From Helianthus annuus (taxonomy: Eukaryota; Streptophyta; Magnoliopsida; Asterales; Asteraceae): DNA of 64,000 nt. This document shows positions 11,376-24,157 of this stretch, piece after piece. The position numbers were made by a program, and so were the translations under genes. The first letter of the stretch is position 1, and each line of letters starts with the position of its first letter. The stretch covers positions 145,342,073-145,406,072 of the forward strand of contig NC_035443.2 of assembly GCF_002127325.2 (NCBI RefSeq), read 5' to 3'. The notes under the pieces are model-generated. The model did no database searches. It was given only the letters and a program-made list of their open reading frames with translations, and was not told the origin of the DNA.

Positions 11376-11476
11376 CGATCGAACAGTCTGTTCGATCGAG
11401 TGACATCCTGTTGAGAACCACTTCAAAATTCCCAGCCGATCGATTAAGCTGGCCGATCGAACGGACCGTTCGATCG
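11376..11476 (+). repeat. Two 23-bp inverted repeats CGATCGAAC-N5-GTTCGATCG in the X LTR
   Basis: At 11376-11398 and 11454-11476 the arm CGATCGAAC is followed by five bases and its reverse complement. The inner bases also pair (AG-T-CT and GG-A-CC), making 11-bp arms. A third copy with a non-pairing centre is split by Y at 11672 and is intact in the 3' LTR near 52255-52278. Confidence 0.8.
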
Positions 11477-11672
11477 ATTGACCAGAAAGGTAAGGACATT
11501 TTAGTGTTCTCATATACTACAACGAAAACTTCAAAAGTTCAAATCCTCAAACACAAACACACCAGAGGAAGAAACAATCCACTCGAATGGCCCAGCCGAT
11601 CGAGCCTACCGGCCGATCGAACAGGACTGTCCAATCGGATATACCAGCCGACCGAACAGCCCGCTCGATCGA

Positions 11673-12693
11673 TGTCACGGCCCCCGACCCGGTTTGACCC
11701 GTTTCAGGAGCGGCGGGACAGAAATCCTGCGGTAATTAAATTTAAGGCGACAGCGGAAGTCTTTTTAAAACATGATCTTTCAGTAATTTAAACTGCTCGC
11801 TTTATAACTTTAGGGATAAACTCCCGATATTTACAACAATGTGATTTCCCAGGGAAATCTTTATTTTTCAAAACATGTTTCTTTTATTTATTTACACTGA
11901 GCCACTTTTCTAAGCTGGGAGTGCTTCACGGCACTTCTCTTTCTTTGCTCACAACATATCACCTGAAACATGTTTGAAAAAGGTTTTGTCAGCGGGGAAA
12001 TACTGAGTGAATCATTCATTTTACTAAAACGATCCATTAGTTATAATTCACAGTATTAAGAGCGATTACAATGTTTCTGATATCAAACCAACTACCCACG
12101 GTACTTTATCACTCGACCCACTGGCCCACCTGTCCAGTGGTGTCTGTGATTATGGTCATATCACCCATTGGCTGCCCCAATGGTGAAGATTATCAAGTAA
12201 TGTATACAAAACCCCACATACCGGCTGTAACTTGGTGATTACAAAGACTTAATCCCTGTAATTATAACTTTGAAAATAACTTGGAGTTTTGTAACACAGT
12301 TGATAAAAAGAGAATGACTCACATTGCAGATTTTACGAGCAGAGTTTAAGCCTTACTGATTTGCCTGTGATTAACCTAATTTAATTAACAATGTACACAC
12401 AAATGGGTTAGTAACTAATTCAGCAGTTACGTCAATTCACGAGATTAAACCCTCACAACAATTAATAAGTGCAATACTCAATAATTCAATGGATTCACAA
12501 CGAATGACAGAGCATAGTCCGAATTCGAACAGCACTCAAACATTCAAGTCGAAATCACAATGAATAACAAAGTATCAACTCAATTTGAGCAGCACTCAGA
12601 CAATCGTTGGATAGTTATAATCGATCGGACGTTGAATCGTAATAGCGATCGAGTTATTACCCTGATTGTGGCAGCACCTCGTGATCGTGTGTG
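11673..12693 (-). repeat. Element Y 3' LTR, part 1
   Basis: Matches 42367-43387 of the partner LTR with scattered substitutions. It ends with GTGTG (12689-12693), the TSD copy of W, and continues at 23747. Confidence 0.92.
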
Positions 12694-14531
12694 TGATGTG
12701 TGAAAATGTGTGTATTAAATTCAAACAAGTTTTAAAAGGGAATCACAACCTAAACCACACACAATCGGCAAGTGCACCGGTCGCAGTGTAGTGTAGATGG
12801 CAAGACCGGATATCAATCCGTGGACACTATATGCAAACCCTAGATAATAAACCTCTGTCGAATAAATAGTCAATTTTTTAAGTTCGATTTTTAGATGGTT
12901 TTTAATAATTAATTAATAACTAAAAGCAAACACAAGACACGAAACAGGCAGACAAAACAAGCACGCGAACGAATGGTGATCAAATATATATATGAGATAA
13001 AGGCTACCTAGGCAAAGAATCCCTAGAATCATGCAATGCTAGTGTGACAGTGATGACGGTTAAATATCTATTTCCCTCAATTGACCCCCCGCTAGAGATG
13101 TCCCAAGTGAGAAAGCAGGACTAAGTGTGAAGTGCTAGAACGGACCGGCTCGAGCTATCGATACCAAATCCTACGAAATTAGAACCCTTTGACCTCGGAA
13201 ACAGTGATGTTGAGAGAGGGTTCCAAAATCGCAAAGCAGACCTAACTTAGATTATTGAAATCCTAGGAAACCCTAAACGCGATGAAATAAACGAGCCCGA
13301 GCTATCGGTCACCCAATCTACCCAACAACGATTAGCTAATAACCTAGCTCACCTTTATCGTCTTTCGAGTCAAAAGATGAGGATGCAAGTTTTAGTAAAT
13401 CAATTTTAATTATTAGTTGAATTGGTCAATTTCTCAACACAATACCCAAACCGAAAACCCTAAGATTAACGATTCAAATTAAACTCTAAGTTTAGGGGGA
13501 ATTTCTTCGTGCCTAAACCGCTGAATTCATCAACCAAAAATCAATTAAAATACACCAACATGCAATACCAAGATCAATATCAAAGTCAAATCATGTAAAT
13601 CACACCAATTAACCGAAATCAAGTCACAAATGCATTACAATCAACTAGTTCATCAAAACCTAGGTAGTTTCAACGTTTAGCTACTCATAATATTCAAAAG
13701 CATGACAAACTTGGTTCTAAAAATCAAACAAAACATGATTCGAATGTAAAAGATTAGAGAAAATAAGCTTAATATCGAACCCGTAATGCTACGCACGTGA
13801 ACCGAATGTCTCTTTCCTTCTTGCGACAAAGAAACAGCCGTGTTCTTTTTTTTTTCTTGTGCCACTTCAACTGCCTTCTGCCCAAATATTATGCTGCCTC
13901 CACTTGCTGCCGCCCACTCTTCTTGCCGCCAATGATGTTTCGAAAGAACCAAACCCCCCTTTGTGCTTGTCTGCCGCCTCCTCCTAGTAAAAAACAAAGG
14001 TGCCGCCCACCTCTTTTATGTGCCCTATATTGCTGCCGCCAATTGTTATTTTCGAAGACCACTATCCCCTTTTCTTTTAATTGGGCCGCCCCATAAACCA
14101 ATCAAACAGGCCGCCCACTAAACCAATAAGGGCTGTCCCATAATTGCCTCCATGCGCATAATATGATTAACTGGAGCATGTATTTATGGCCAACAATAAT
14201 AATCGTTCCTTCTTTCTTTTGTGGAACACTTCAACAACATTCATTCATTCAATATCTTTAATTTGGAGTAGGCCTTTAACATAAAAAATAGAGATAGTGG
14301 CCTCGACTCATTCACAGAAAATAGCGGCAGATTTACTTCGGTCTCTGGTGCCATACTCCACTCAACTGGCTGGTCATTTCCATATTACTCGTTTTCACTC
14401 CATTTGCACCGAACCTGTCCCACAACACCAAATAATGTAGTCCAATACTAAAAACTAAATAAAACAAATAAAAATTATACAAAAACTATACAATTTACAC
14501 GGGACAAATATGTGTATTTTACATCACATCA
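12694..14531 (-). repeat. Element W 3' LTR
   Basis: Direct repeat of 21902-23741, starting TGATGTG and ending CACATCA on the plus strand. Seven GCCGCC motifs lie between 13909 and about 14118. The CCATAAATA box (minus strand) is at about 14180. Confidence 0.94.
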
Positions 14532-14572
14532 AATATCCCCACACTTAACCTTTTGCTTGTCCCTAAGCAAAA
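14532..14572 (-). other. PPT and PPT-proximal stem-loop of element W
   Basis: Read on the minus strand, arm TTTTGCTT, six-base loop AGGGAC and the complementary arm occupy 14572-14551. The purine tract AAGTGTGGGGATATT then abuts the 3' LTR. Nineteen bases separate stem and LTR. See the finding on the shared stem-loop. Confidence 0.75.
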
Positions 14573-16279
14573 TCCCAAGCAGCATGTCTAACTCAACCAC
14601 TTTAACAAAAACGCAAATCTCGAACAAGTTTAAATGCGAACTACTAATCGTCAAGCACAACAGTTTCGCAAGACTTACAACGTTCAAAAGATTGACGAAT
14701 CATAACATTTATATAAAAACGGGCCTACCTAATCAAGCTTTTCATACCATCAAGCAACCAATCATGCAATGTCAACACCCCTCACAATTTCACTCGACAC
14801 TCGGCTGATATATGTGATAATTCAAGTGAACTCTCAAAACCGAACTATGAAGCATACTATTATAAGCTTGTACGCCAATCAGAATTCCACCTAATTGTCA
14901 AGATTCAACATGGATCAAGAGGGCTTTATTGGGTAGGTAAGGGCTACGGGTAGGTTACTTTATTCGAACACAATAGGCTAACACAAATGGAAACACGATA
15001 AACCGGATAATCACGAACCAAACACTAACAAATTGGTCGCTTTGACCCACAAGTTTAATACAAACACTTTTTCTTCCCTTTTTTTTTTCTTTTTTTTTTC
15101 ATTTTTCATTTTTTCTTTTTTTTTTTCTCATTTTTCATTTTTTTTTTCGAATATAATACTCACATATCACGATCCGGCTATCAAATCACAAACGGGTAAC
15201 AAACGAATGGCTAGGCTCAAAGTGGTGTATCTACGGGTGATGATGAAACAGGCTAAACACAAAGGTAACACAAACAAGGTGATCCTAATGCCTCTATCAT
15301 ATCCATGCTAAACCTTAACCGAAGGTTTCAAACTGTATCAAAACGCACAAGTTCTAAGGTAATGCAACAAGTTGGTAAACACACATGAAACGAAAATAGT
15401 GATCATATATATATATGACATGTAAGGCTCAAATCTCACTATCATGTGGAAAATAAGGGCTACCGATATCGACAATGCACAATCAATCACTCTCCGGCTC
15501 AATCCGCTATCCTAGGCATCCCAAACCCTTTTACTTCCCGAAAACCGATTCAACCAACCTACTATCCCGCAACTTAAAGAAACAAGTGCTCTCCGACTCG
15601 TAAATTCAACAATTAAACCGCTTTGACCGACGTTTTGAAAAGGTTTTCCGTTTTCTATGCGCTAAAGACCAGGACTCGCAAAACCAACTCTCTTTTTTTT
15701 CGATTTTTTTTTATTATTATTTTTTTTAATAATTTTTTTTTTGTTTTTGTTTTTTTTTTTTTTTGACTCAAAACTACCTAAAAAGACGTAGTCTCCCATC
15801 CCCACACTTAAAATTTACATTGTCCCCAATGTAGGATGAAAGACAACTAAAAATAAATAAGAAAGAAAAATAAACTATATACGAATAAAAAGATAACGAA
15901 TTGGAAAGGACTTAGCTGGTTAGGATAAAAATCAGTGCCAGCTGCGCGTGTCATCAATCCGAACCCGTACACGATCGTATAGCATTTCCTTCGCGATCGG
16001 CTTTGACTCTAACTGACAAGCTCGGTAAATGCCTGATATTCGAAAAGCAGCTCCAAACTCACCCGAATGGAGATTGAGTACGGGTGGTACATATTCAAAC
16101 CTGCATCAACAAAAACAAGCAAAACCAAAGGAGTACTGACTCTAAAAAAAAACGACAAAAACTGACTCAAACCAACTAATTTAGACTCATGTACACAAAA
16201 GATAAAAATAAAATAAATACTACTAAAAATCATACAAACTCTACAACTCGGACGAACATCCGAGTACCCAAGCCAACTC
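14573..16279 (-). other. Non-coding 3' region of element W
   Basis: About 1.7 kb between the polyprotein stop and the PPT. It contains long T-rich tracts on the plus strand at about 15066-15148 and 15687-15764. No ORF with a recognisable domain is present, in contrast to Z, which carries a gene in this position. Confidence 0.65.
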
Positions 16280-19200
16280 TCACGTGCTCATAACGGGGAG
16301 GTCAATCACCTCCTCCTCTCGATCCTCTGTCGGTCCCTCGACAAAATGCTTCAATCGATGCCCATTGACCTTGAACCTCTGACCGTCTTCATTCTCAACC
16401 TCTATTGTTCCGTACGGGAACACCTGTTTAACCACATACGGTCCGTGCCAACGCGATCTCAACTTTCCCGGGAACAGCTTCAACCGGGAATTGTATAGCA
16501 GCACTTTCTCCCCACACTTGAACTCTTTCACCTGCTTCAAGTGTTTGTCGTGCAACGCCTTAGTTCGCTCTTTATATGCCCACGACTTCTCATACGCCTC
16601 ATCGCGCAACTCCTCTAACTCGTGAAGTTGAAGAAACCGGTTCTTGCCCGCAGCTGGCAAGTCAAGATTGACTGCCTTCAGTGCCCAGTATGCACGATGC
16701 TCTAGCTCTACCGGTAGATGACACGCTTTCCCATAAACTATCCTAAAGGGTGTGGTCCCAATAGGTGTCCGATAAGCAGTACGGAAAGCCCACAGAGCGT
16801 CATCTAACTTCTCGGACCAGTCAATACGACTATTTCCGACAGTTTTCTCCAAAATCCTCTTGATCCCCCTATTCGAATTTTCCACCTGCCCACTTGTATG
16901 TGGATGATAGGCCGTCGAAAACCGATGGGTGACCCCATAGCGTTTCAAGACCTTCTCCATCTGTGAATTGCAGAAGTGGGTGCCTCGATCAGATATCAAG
17001 GACTTCGGTGTCCCGAACCTAGCAAACAATCTCCTCAAAAATCTCACAACAACCCTCGCGTCATTTGTGGGCAAGGCCTCTGCCTCCACCCACTTAGAAA
17101 CATAATCTACCGCGACAAGGATGTATCGGTTCCCTCTCGACATAGGGAACGGACCCATAAAATCAATACCCCAAATATCAAAGATCTCAACCACCTGAAT
17201 GGGGTTCTGGGGCATCTCATTACGGGATGAGATATTTCCTGTCCTCTGACAGGCATCACAGCTGCGCACAAACTCATGTGCGTCCCTAAAGATGGTCGGC
17301 CAATAAAATCCCGCATCAAACACGCGTTTGGCGGTATACGCTGCACCATAATGGCCACCAGTCGGTCCCTCATGACAATGTCGCAGAATACTGCGCGACT
17401 CGGACCCAAACACGCATCTCCTAATAACCTGGTCCGCACCGATCCTAAACAAGTACGGATCCTCCCAAATGTAGTGCTTGACATCCGCAAAGAATTTCTT
17501 CTTTTGCTGATATGTCATGCCCTCCACAAGGTCACCTGTAGACAAGTAATTCGCCAGATCAGCGAACCAGGGAAAGCCTTCCTCGTGGGCTTTCAAAAAC
17601 ATCAACGCCTCATGGGGAAACTCATCCCCAATCCTATCCTCTCGAGTTTTCTCTATCTCGGGGCTCTCCAGTCTCGACAGATGATCAGCAGCTACGTTCT
17701 CAGCCCCCTTCTTGTCCCTAATCTCTAGGTCAAACTCCTGAAGCAGCAAAATCCATCGAATGAGCCTAGGCTTCGCGTCCTTCTTCGCAAACAGGTAGCG
17801 AAGGGCCGCATGATCCGTGAAAATAATGGTCTTCGACAGCACAAGATAAGAGCGGAATTTGTCGCACGCGAATACGACTGCCAGCAACTCCTTCTCCGTC
17901 GTGGTGTAATTTTCTTGGGCGTCGTTTAGGGTCTTGCTAGCGTAGTAAATAGGATGGAAGTGCTTCTCCCTACGCTGCCCTAAAACGGCCCCAACAGCAA
18001 AGTCGCTGGCATCGCACATGATCTCAAATGGGAGGCTCCAATCGGGAGCAATCAGAATGGGAGCACTCACTAACCTCTCCCTAATCAACTCGAAGGACCT
18101 CAAACACTCATCGTCGAATACGAATGGCCTATCCTTCTCTAGCAGCTGGGTCATCGGGCGAGCAATCTTTGAAAAGTCGCGGATGAAACGGCGGTAGAAT
18201 CCCGCATGACCCAAGAAACTCCGAATAGACTTCACAGAAGTAGGCGGCGGGAGCTTGGAAATAACATCAACTTTGGCTTGATCCACCTCCAGCCCCGCCT
18301 GTGAAATCTTGTGCCCTAGCACAATCCCCTCTCGAACCATAAAGTGACACTTCTCCCAGTTAAGCATCAGGTTCGTCTCCTCACATCGAATAAGCACACG
18401 CTCGAGATTACGCAGACAATGATCGAAGGAACTCCCAAACACAGAAAAGTCATCCATGAATACCTCCATGGAGTCCTCGATCAACTCGTGAAAGATCGCC
18501 ACCATACAGCGCTGAAAAGTGGCTGGAGCATTACATAACCCAAATGGCATGCGTCGATACGCGAAGGTGCCAAAGGGGCATGTAAATGTGGTCTTTTCCT
18601 GATCCTCTGGTGCAATAGGGATCTGGAAATAACCTGAGAATCCATCAAGAAAACAGTAAAACTGCTGTCCTGACAGTCGCTCCAGCATCTGATCGATGAA
18701 CGGCAAAGGAAAGTGATCCTTGCGCGTGGCGTCGTTGAGTCTGCGATAATCTATGCAAACTCGCCAGCCGGTGACGGTCCGGGTGGGTATCAACTCATCC
18801 CTATCGTTGACGACCACTGTCATACCCCCCTTCTTGGGGACCACCTGGACGGGACTCACCCATGCAGAGTCCGAAATCGGGTAAATCAGTCCTGCATCAA
18901 GCAACTTAATCACCTCTTTCTTCACAACATCCTGCATATTAGGGTTTAGCCTTCTCTGAGGCTGAACCACCGGCTTGAACTCCTCCTCCATCAAGATCCT
19001 GTGCGTGCAAAACGAAGGGTTAATACCCTTGATGTCCATCAGCTTCCACGCAATAGCCTGCCTATGCTCTCTCAATACACTCATCAGCTTCTTCTTCTCC
19101 TCCTCCGTCAATCCAGCAGAAATGATGACGGGTAACTGAGACCCCTCGCCCAAGAATGCGTACTCCAGATGAGACGGCAGCTCCTTCAACTCCAGGGGCG

Positions 19201-21727
19201 GGGGTGCCTCAACAGACGGTCTCTCCTTCGGGATCTCCTCCTCCTCGATGACTTCACACACCTTGAATCTAGGGGAAGGCTCGGTAGCCTGCAACAAAGG
19301 GTCTTGCTCAACATCCAGCTCAGTGACCTCACTCCCCTGATCATCCATACTAGCATCATGCGTATCAGACGCATCTCTCCCACAAATCTCGCTGAGAAGG
19401 CCACCCACATGTGACATAAGAGTATCAATAAAGTATAGAGTGTCATCATGCTGCTGGGTATGCCTCATAGAATGCTGAATGTCGAATGTGACCTCATCCT
19501 CATCCACTCGAAGAGTCAACTTGCCGTCGTGCACGTCAATGAGTGCTCGTGCCGTGGCAAGGAATGGACGACCTAAAATCAGTGGGACCTCAGAGTCCTC
19601 GTCCATGTCAAGGATGACAAAGTCAACTGGAAACACGAATTTATCGACCTTCACTAGCATGTTCTCCACGATGCCTCTAGGAAACTTCACCGATCGATCG
19701 GCGAGCTGAATACTCATGCGCGTAGGGGAAGGCTCTCCTAGGTCAAGCTTAGCGAAAATGGAATAGGGCATGAGATTTATGCTAGCACCTAGGTCAGCAA
19801 GCGCATTGCTGACAGCAAGATTCCCAATCAGACATGGGATGGTAAAGCTACCAGGATCAGACACTTTCTTCGGCAACTTGTTCTGCAAGACGGCAGAACA
19901 CTCCTCGCTCAGGGTAACAGTCGACAGATCCTCTAATTTCTTCTTATTCGTAAGAAGATCCTTCAAAAACTTCGCATACTTTGGCATCTTCGCCAAAGCC
20001 TCGACGAACGGAATGTTCACATGCAGCTTCTTCAACATCTCCATGAAACGACCATACTGCTCTGCGTCCTTACCCCTCACTAACCTACCAGGGTAAGGGG
20101 GTGTCGGCTTGTACACCCTCGTCGGCTCCTTCTCTAACTCCTTCTCTTCCCTTGGAGACCCGCTGGACTGTGCTGTACTTGCTGGGCGCAGCCTAGGGTG
20201 CACTCTACCAGCAGGTGTCTCCATCTCAATCTCCTCGTCGACCTCCGGGTCCTCATCAACTACCGGCTCGACCTCAACAGCCCCTCGTCCGCTCCTAGTG
20301 GTAACAGCCTTTGCAGTGGCGTTCGGATTTCCAATAGTGCTACTAGGGAGACCACCTTGAGGCCTCTGGTTCAGCTGATCGGCCAGCGAACCCACTGTCC
20401 TTTCCAGGTTCTGTAGTGCAGTGCTCTGACTCTTCATGAAGGTCTCGTGCTCCATGAACCTCGACTGTGTCTCCTTATGTCGAGTATCCTCTCGCGTGAT
20501 GAACTGTGTCAGCAACTGCGTCTGCTGGGCTAATGTATCCTGGTTTTGCCTCAGCATCTCCTCTATCGTCGGGTTTTTCGTACCCGAACTCGCCCCTGCT
20601 CCTGCTCCTGCGTCCTGAAACAAACTCTGACGCGGCTGAAACCCCGGTGGGTTGTTGTTCTTCCAACTGAAATTCGGGTGGTTCCTCCAATTCGAATTGT
20701 AACGCTCCCCGAAATTTCCTTGATTCCGATTACCCACAAACTCCACCTGCTCCGGTGACTCCTCAGGGGCAATAGGACACACGGCTGTGTCATGCTTCCC
20801 TGTGCATATCTCGCATAGCTGCTCTTTCCTCACCTTCATATCACTCACCTGCTGCTTCAAAGCATCAATCTGTGCTTGCATCCTGGTGACCTCATCGACC
20901 TTGTGCACTCCTCTATGTGTAGTGGATGAATCTCTAGACTCAGGAAACTCGTAGCTACTCATCGCTATATCCTCGAACATATCCATGCACTCATCAGGTG
21001 TCTTGGCGGTCAGAAGATTGCCACCGGCAGTCGTGTTCAACATATTCCTTGTAGTGGGCGTCACTCCATGATAGAACCTCTCAACTAAAGCCCAATCCTC
21101 AAATCCGTGATGAGGACACTTGAGTAATAACTCCTTGAAACGCTCCCATGTCTCGTAGAATGAATCTCCCTCCTTTTGACGAAACTCTTGGATCATGCTC
21201 CTCAGACGAGCGGTTTTGGAAGGAGGGAAATACTTACCTAAGAATTTTTCTTTCATACCGGCCCAAGTAGTAATGGATCCCGCAGGAAGGGATTCCAACC
21301 AAGCATGGGCGCGGTCAGCGAGTGAGAATGGAAATAGGCGCAGCTTGCAGGCATCCTCGGTGACACCTTGCTCCTGGAACGTATCGCAGATAGCTGAAAA
21401 ACGCGAGAGATGGACATTCGGGTCCTCAGAAGGTAGTCCATGGAATTGGATGGTGTTCGTAACCATCGTGATGATCTGGGGTGGAATCTGCCAGCGATTA
21501 ACCCCGATAGCGGGTCGGGTAATGCTGGAACGAGCATTGGCCGCGTTCGGCCTGGCGTAGTCAGCGACGACTCTCCTAGGAGGGGGATCGGTATCACCCA
21601 TAGTGAAAGTAGAAGATGAAGTGTGTACCTGACTAGCTCGGGAAATGCGAAGGTGCTCGTGGAAATCTCGCTCGGGCTCAGACAAAGCAGCAAACGAAGG
21701 TGGCCCCTGTGAACGAGTGTGGTGCAT
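16280..21727 (-). CDS. gag-pol: Athila-type Gag-Pol polyprotein (1815 aa), element W
   Basis: One open frame from a true ATG at 21727, encoding particle, protease, reverse transcriptase, RNase H and integrase. Approximate positions: Gag capsid domain 90-260 ([20 protein letters not shown]), zinc knuckle [13 protein letters not shown] at 304-316, protease ADLGAS near 642, RT with CIDYRRLND near 994 and catalytic FMDD near 1092, RNase H CDASDF near 1240, and integrase HHCC finger at 1452-1490. Integrase catalytic residues lie in DFMGPFP (about 1522), SDRGTHF (about 1582) and GQVEN (about 1614). A GPY-like module ([14 protein letters not shown]) near the end replaces a chromodomain, as in Athila/Tat. 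No inactivating change is visible. Confidence 0.95.
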   Translation of the reverse strand: MHHTRSQGPPSFAALSEPERDFHEHLRISRASQVHTSSSTFTMGDTDPPPRRVVADYARPNAANARSSITRPAIGVNRWQIPPQIITMVTNTIQFHGLPSEDPNVHLSRFSAICDTFQEQGVTEDACKLRLFPFSLADRAHAWLESLPAGSITTWAGMKEKFLGKYFPPSKTARLRSMIQEFRQKEGDSFYETWERFKELLLKCPHHGFEDWALVERFYHGVTPTTRNMLNTTAGGNLLTAKTPDECMDMFEDIAMSSYEFPESRDSSTTHRGVHKVDEVTRMQAQIDALKQQVSDMKVRKEQLCEICTGKHDTAVCPIAPEESPEQVEFVGNRNQGNFGERYNSNWRNHPNFSWKNNNPPGFQPRQSLFQDAGAGAGASSGTKNPTIEEMLRQNQDTLAQQTQLLTQFITREDTRHKETQSRFMEHETFMKSQSTALQNLERTVGSLADQLNQRPQGGLPSSTIGNPNATAKAVTTRSGRGAVEVEPVVDEDPEVDEEIEMETPAGRVHPRLRPASTAQSSGSPREEKELEKEPTRVYKPTPPYPGRLVRGKDAEQYGRFMEMLKKLHVNIPFVEALAKMPKYAKFLKDLLTNKKKLEDLSTVTLSEECSAVLQNKLPKKVSDPGSFTIPCLIGNLAVSNALADLGASINLMPYSIFAKLDLGEPSPTRMSIQLADRSVKFPRGIVENMLVKVDKFVFPVDFVILDMDEDSEVPLILGRPFLATARALIDVHDGKLTLRVDEDEVTFDIQHSMRHTQQHDDTLYFIDTLMSHVGGLLSEICGRDASDTHDASMDDQGSEVTELDVEQDPLLQATEPSPRFKVCEVIEEEEIPKERPSVEAPPPLELKELPSHLEYAFLGEGSQLPVIISAGLTEEEKKKLMSVLREHRQAIAWKLMDIKGINPSFCTHRILMEEEFKPVVQPQRRLNPNMQDVVKKEVIKLLDAGLIYPISDSAWVSPVQVVPKKGGMTVVVNDRDELIPTRTVTGWRVCIDYRRLNDATRKDHFPLPFIDQMLERLSGQQFYCFLDGFSGYFQIPIAPEDQEKTTFTCPFGTFAYRRMPFGLCNAPATFQRCMVAIFHELIEDSMEVFMDDFSVFGSSFDHCLRNLERVLIRCEETNLMLNWEKCHFMVREGIVLGHKISQAGLEVDQAKVDVISKLPPPTSVKSIRSFLGHAGFYRRFIRDFSKIARPMTQLLEKDRPFVFDDECLRSFELIRERLVSAPILIAPDWSLPFEIMCDASDFAVGAVLGQRREKHFHPIYYASKTLNDAQENYTTTEKELLAVVFACDKFRSYLVLSKTIIFTDHAALRYLFAKKDAKPRLIRWILLLQEFDLEIRDKKGAENVAADHLSRLESPEIEKTREDRIGDEFPHEALMFLKAHEEGFPWFADLANYLSTGDLVEGMTYQQKKKFFADVKHYIWEDPYLFRIGADQVIRRCVFGSESRSILRHCHEGPTGGHYGAAYTAKRVFDAGFYWPTIFRDAHEFVRSCDACQRTGNISSRNEMPQNPIQVVEIFDIWGIDFMGPFPMSRGNRYILVAVDYVSKWVEAEALPTNDARVVVRFLRRLFARFGTPKSLISDRGTHFCNSQMEKVLKRYGVTHRFSTAYHPHTSGQVENSNRGIKRILEKTVGNSRIDWSEKLDDALWAFRTAYRTPIGTTPFRIVYGKACHLPVELEHRAYWALKAVNLDLPAAGKNRFLQLHELEELRDEAYEKSWAYKERTKALHDKHLKQVKEFKCGEKVLLYNSRLKLFPGKLRSRWHGPYVVKQVFPYGTIEVENEDGQRFKVNGHRLKHFVEGPTEDREEEVIDLPVMST

Positions 21728-21877
21728 ACAATGAGAAGAAATCTAATCTAAGTACCAAAGCAAATCTAACCCTAAAGGCACAAATTGCAAGCAAAAGGCA
21801 CCTAAAGGCAATGGAAAACTATGAAAGCAAATAAACAACTAAATAGACGACTCGGGTCGTTCTCTAAAGTGCCAGTG

Positions 21878-21895
21878 TCCCCGGCAACGGCGCCA
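21878..21895 (-). other. Primer binding site, Athila type (element W)
   Basis: The minus strand reads TGGCGCCGTTGCCGGGGA, 6 nt from the end of the 5' LTR. This is the usual Athila PBS, thought to match tRNA-Asp. The leader from here to the ATG at 21727 is only about 150 nt and shows nothing else. Confidence 0.88.
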
Positions 21896-21901
21896 AAAAC
21901 T

Positions 21902-23741
21902 TGATGTGTGAAAATGTGTGTATTAAATTCAAACAAGTTTTAAAAGGGAATCACAACCTAAACCACACACAATCGGCAAGTGCACCGGTCGCAGTGTAGT
22001 GTAGATGGCAAGACCGGATATCAATCCGTGGACACTATATGCAAACCCTAGATAATAAACCTCTGTCGAATAAATAGTCAATTTTTTAAGTTCGATTTTT
22101 AGATGGTTTTTAATAATTAATTAATAACTAAAAGCAAACACAAGACACGAAACAGGCAGACAAAACAAGCACGCGAACGAATGGTGATCAAATATATATA
22201 TGAGATAAAGGCTACCTAGGCAAAGAATCCCTAGAATCATGCAATGCTAGTGTGACAGTGATGACGGTTAAATATCTATTTCCCTCAATTGACCCCCCGC
22301 TAGAGATGTCCCAAGTGAGAAAGCAGGACTAAGTGTGAAGTGCTAGAACGGACCGGCTCGAGCTATCGATACCAAATCCTACGAAATTAGAACCCTTTGA
22401 CCTCGGAAACAGTGATGTTGAGAGAGGGTTCCAAAATCGCAAAGCAGACCTAACTTAGATTATTGAAATCCTAGGAAACCCTAAACGCGATGAAATAAAC
22501 GAGCCCGAGCTATCGGTCACCCAATCTACCCAACAACGATTAGCAAATAACCTAGCTCACCTTTATCGTCTTTCGAGTCAAAAGATGAGGATGCAAGTTT
22601 TAGTAAATCAATTTTAATTATTAGTTGAATTGGTCAATTTCTCAACACAATACCCAAACCGAAAACCCTAAGATTAACGATTCAAATTAAACTCTAAGTT
22701 TAGGGGGAATTTCTTCGTGCCTAAACCGCTGAATTCATCAACCAAAAATCAATTAAAATACACCAACATGCAATACCAAGATCAATATCAAAGTCAAATC
22801 ATGTAAATCACACCAATTAACCGAAATCAAGTCACAAATGCATTACAATCAACTAGTTCATCAAAACCTAGGTAGTTTCAACGTTTAGCTACTCATAATA
22901 TTCAAAAGCATGACAAACTTGGTTCTAAAAATCAAACAAAACATGATTCGAATGTAAAAGATTAGAGAAAATAAGCTTAATATCGAACCCGTAATGCTAC
23001 GCACGTGAACCGAATGTCTCTTTCCTTCTTGCGACAAAGAAACAGCCGTGTTCTTTTTTTTTTTTCTTGTGCCACTTCAACTGCCTTCTGCCCAAATATT
23101 ATGCTGCCTCCACTTGCTGCCGCCCACTCTTCTTGCCGCCAATGATGTTTCGAAAGAACCAATCCCCCCTTTGTGCTTGTCTGCCGCCTCCTCCTAGTAA
23201 AAAACAAAGGTGCCGCCCACCTCTTTTATGTGCCCTATATTGCTGCCGCCAATTGTTATTTTCGAAGACCACTATCCCCTTTTCTTTTAATTGGGCCGCC
23301 CCATAAACCAATCAAACAGGCCGCCCACTAAACCAATAAGGGCTGTCCCATAATTGCCTCCATGCGCATAATATGATTAACTGGAGCATGTATTTATGGC
23401 CAACAATAATAATCGTTCCTTCTTTCTTTTGTGGAACACTTCAACAACATTCATTCATTCAATATCTTTAATTTGGAGTAGGCCTTTAACATAAAAAATA
23501 GAGATAGTGGCCTCGACTCATTCACAGAAAATAGCGGCAGATTTACTTCGGTCTCTGGTGCCATACTCCACTCAACTGGCTGGTCATTTCCATATTACTT
23601 GTTTTCACTCCATTTGCACCGAACCTGTCCCACAACACCAAATAATGTAGTCCAATACTAAAAACTAAATAAAACAAATAAAAATTATACAAAAACTATA
23701 CAATTTACACGGGACAAATATGTGTATTTTACATCACATCA
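21902..23741 (-). repeat. Element W 5' LTR
   Basis: 1840 bp, followed by TSD copy GTGTG at 23742-23746. On the minus strand a CCATAAATA box lies at about 23391-23399. Seven GGCGGC (GCC-box core) motifs follow downstream within about 23118-23326. Confidence 0.94.
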
Positions 23742-23746
23742 GTGTG

Positions 23747-24157
23747 TTTATTGTAGTATTACAGCCTTAACTCGACGTACAGACAGCAACTTTACGTCGT
23801 TTTCATTTCTCAGTTCAAGTCCCAAGGTTGGCTATTTATAGCAATTTTTGAGACTCGCTTACGGACCGTAAACCCTTTCCCTTGCGGTCCGTAAGCTAAG
23901 CAGTCTAATTCATAGGCTGCCTAGGCTCGGGACTAGCTTTGGTGATTCAACAATTGGGCCAATCAGAACATAGCAACGTTTAATTTAGATAATTATTCAA
24001 CTAGGGTTTGCCCCCCTTGAGTTTTAGGGACCCTGATCCTGATTCCGATTGTTCTGTAAATTTTTGGGCAAATGCAGAATTATTTGAGTGTCTTAATTAG
24101 GATTTTCTTATTGACTAATTATCGTCCTAATTATTGATTTTAGTGACAGTTGTTACA
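23747..24157 (-). repeat. Element Y 3' LTR, part 2, with promoter copy
   Basis: Completes the Y 3' LTR after W. On the minus strand the TATAAATA box is at 23840-23833. Just upstream is an 11-bp inverted repeat with arm CTTACGGACCG (23858-23868 and 23885-23895), and the left arm itself contains TTACGG-A-CCGTAA. The partner LTR has the same structure near 43499-43536 with one arm mismatch. Confidence 0.9.

Larger units (their letters stand above)
9954..11672 (+). repeat. Element X 5' LTR, part 1 (5' truncated)
   Basis: Aligns with 50542-52262 of the 3' LTR. The first 138 bp of the LTR (equivalent to 50404-50541) are missing, and the junction with V has only one or two bases of microhomology. 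It ends in ATCGA (11668-11672), the left TSD copy of Y. Confidence 0.88.
12694..23741 (-). mobile_element. Element W: Athila-type Ty3 retrotransposon, coding-intact
   Basis: 11,048 bp, inserted in the Y LTR with TSD GTGTG (12689-12693 and 23742-23746). LTRs are 1838 bp (12694-14531) and 1840 bp (21902-23741). By eye they differ by three substitutions and two bases in a T run. The PBS is of the Athila tRNA-Asp type. A single uninterrupted polyprotein covers gag to integrase. The 1.75-kb 3' region has no envelope-position ORF. Young and apparently coding-complete, so it is the best candidate autonomous element here. Confidence 0.95.

Noticed and set aside
13677..14101. Overlapping open frames on both strands in W LTRs, repeated at 22977-23311
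   Set aside because: GCCGCC-rich LTR promoter sequence, duplicated with the LTR. Frames on both strands cannot all be genes and no domain is seen.
17107..20793. Several plus- and minus-strand frames of 60-150 codons across the W polyprotein
   Set aside because: Shadows of the 1815-codon polyprotein in other frames, favoured by its GC-rich codons.
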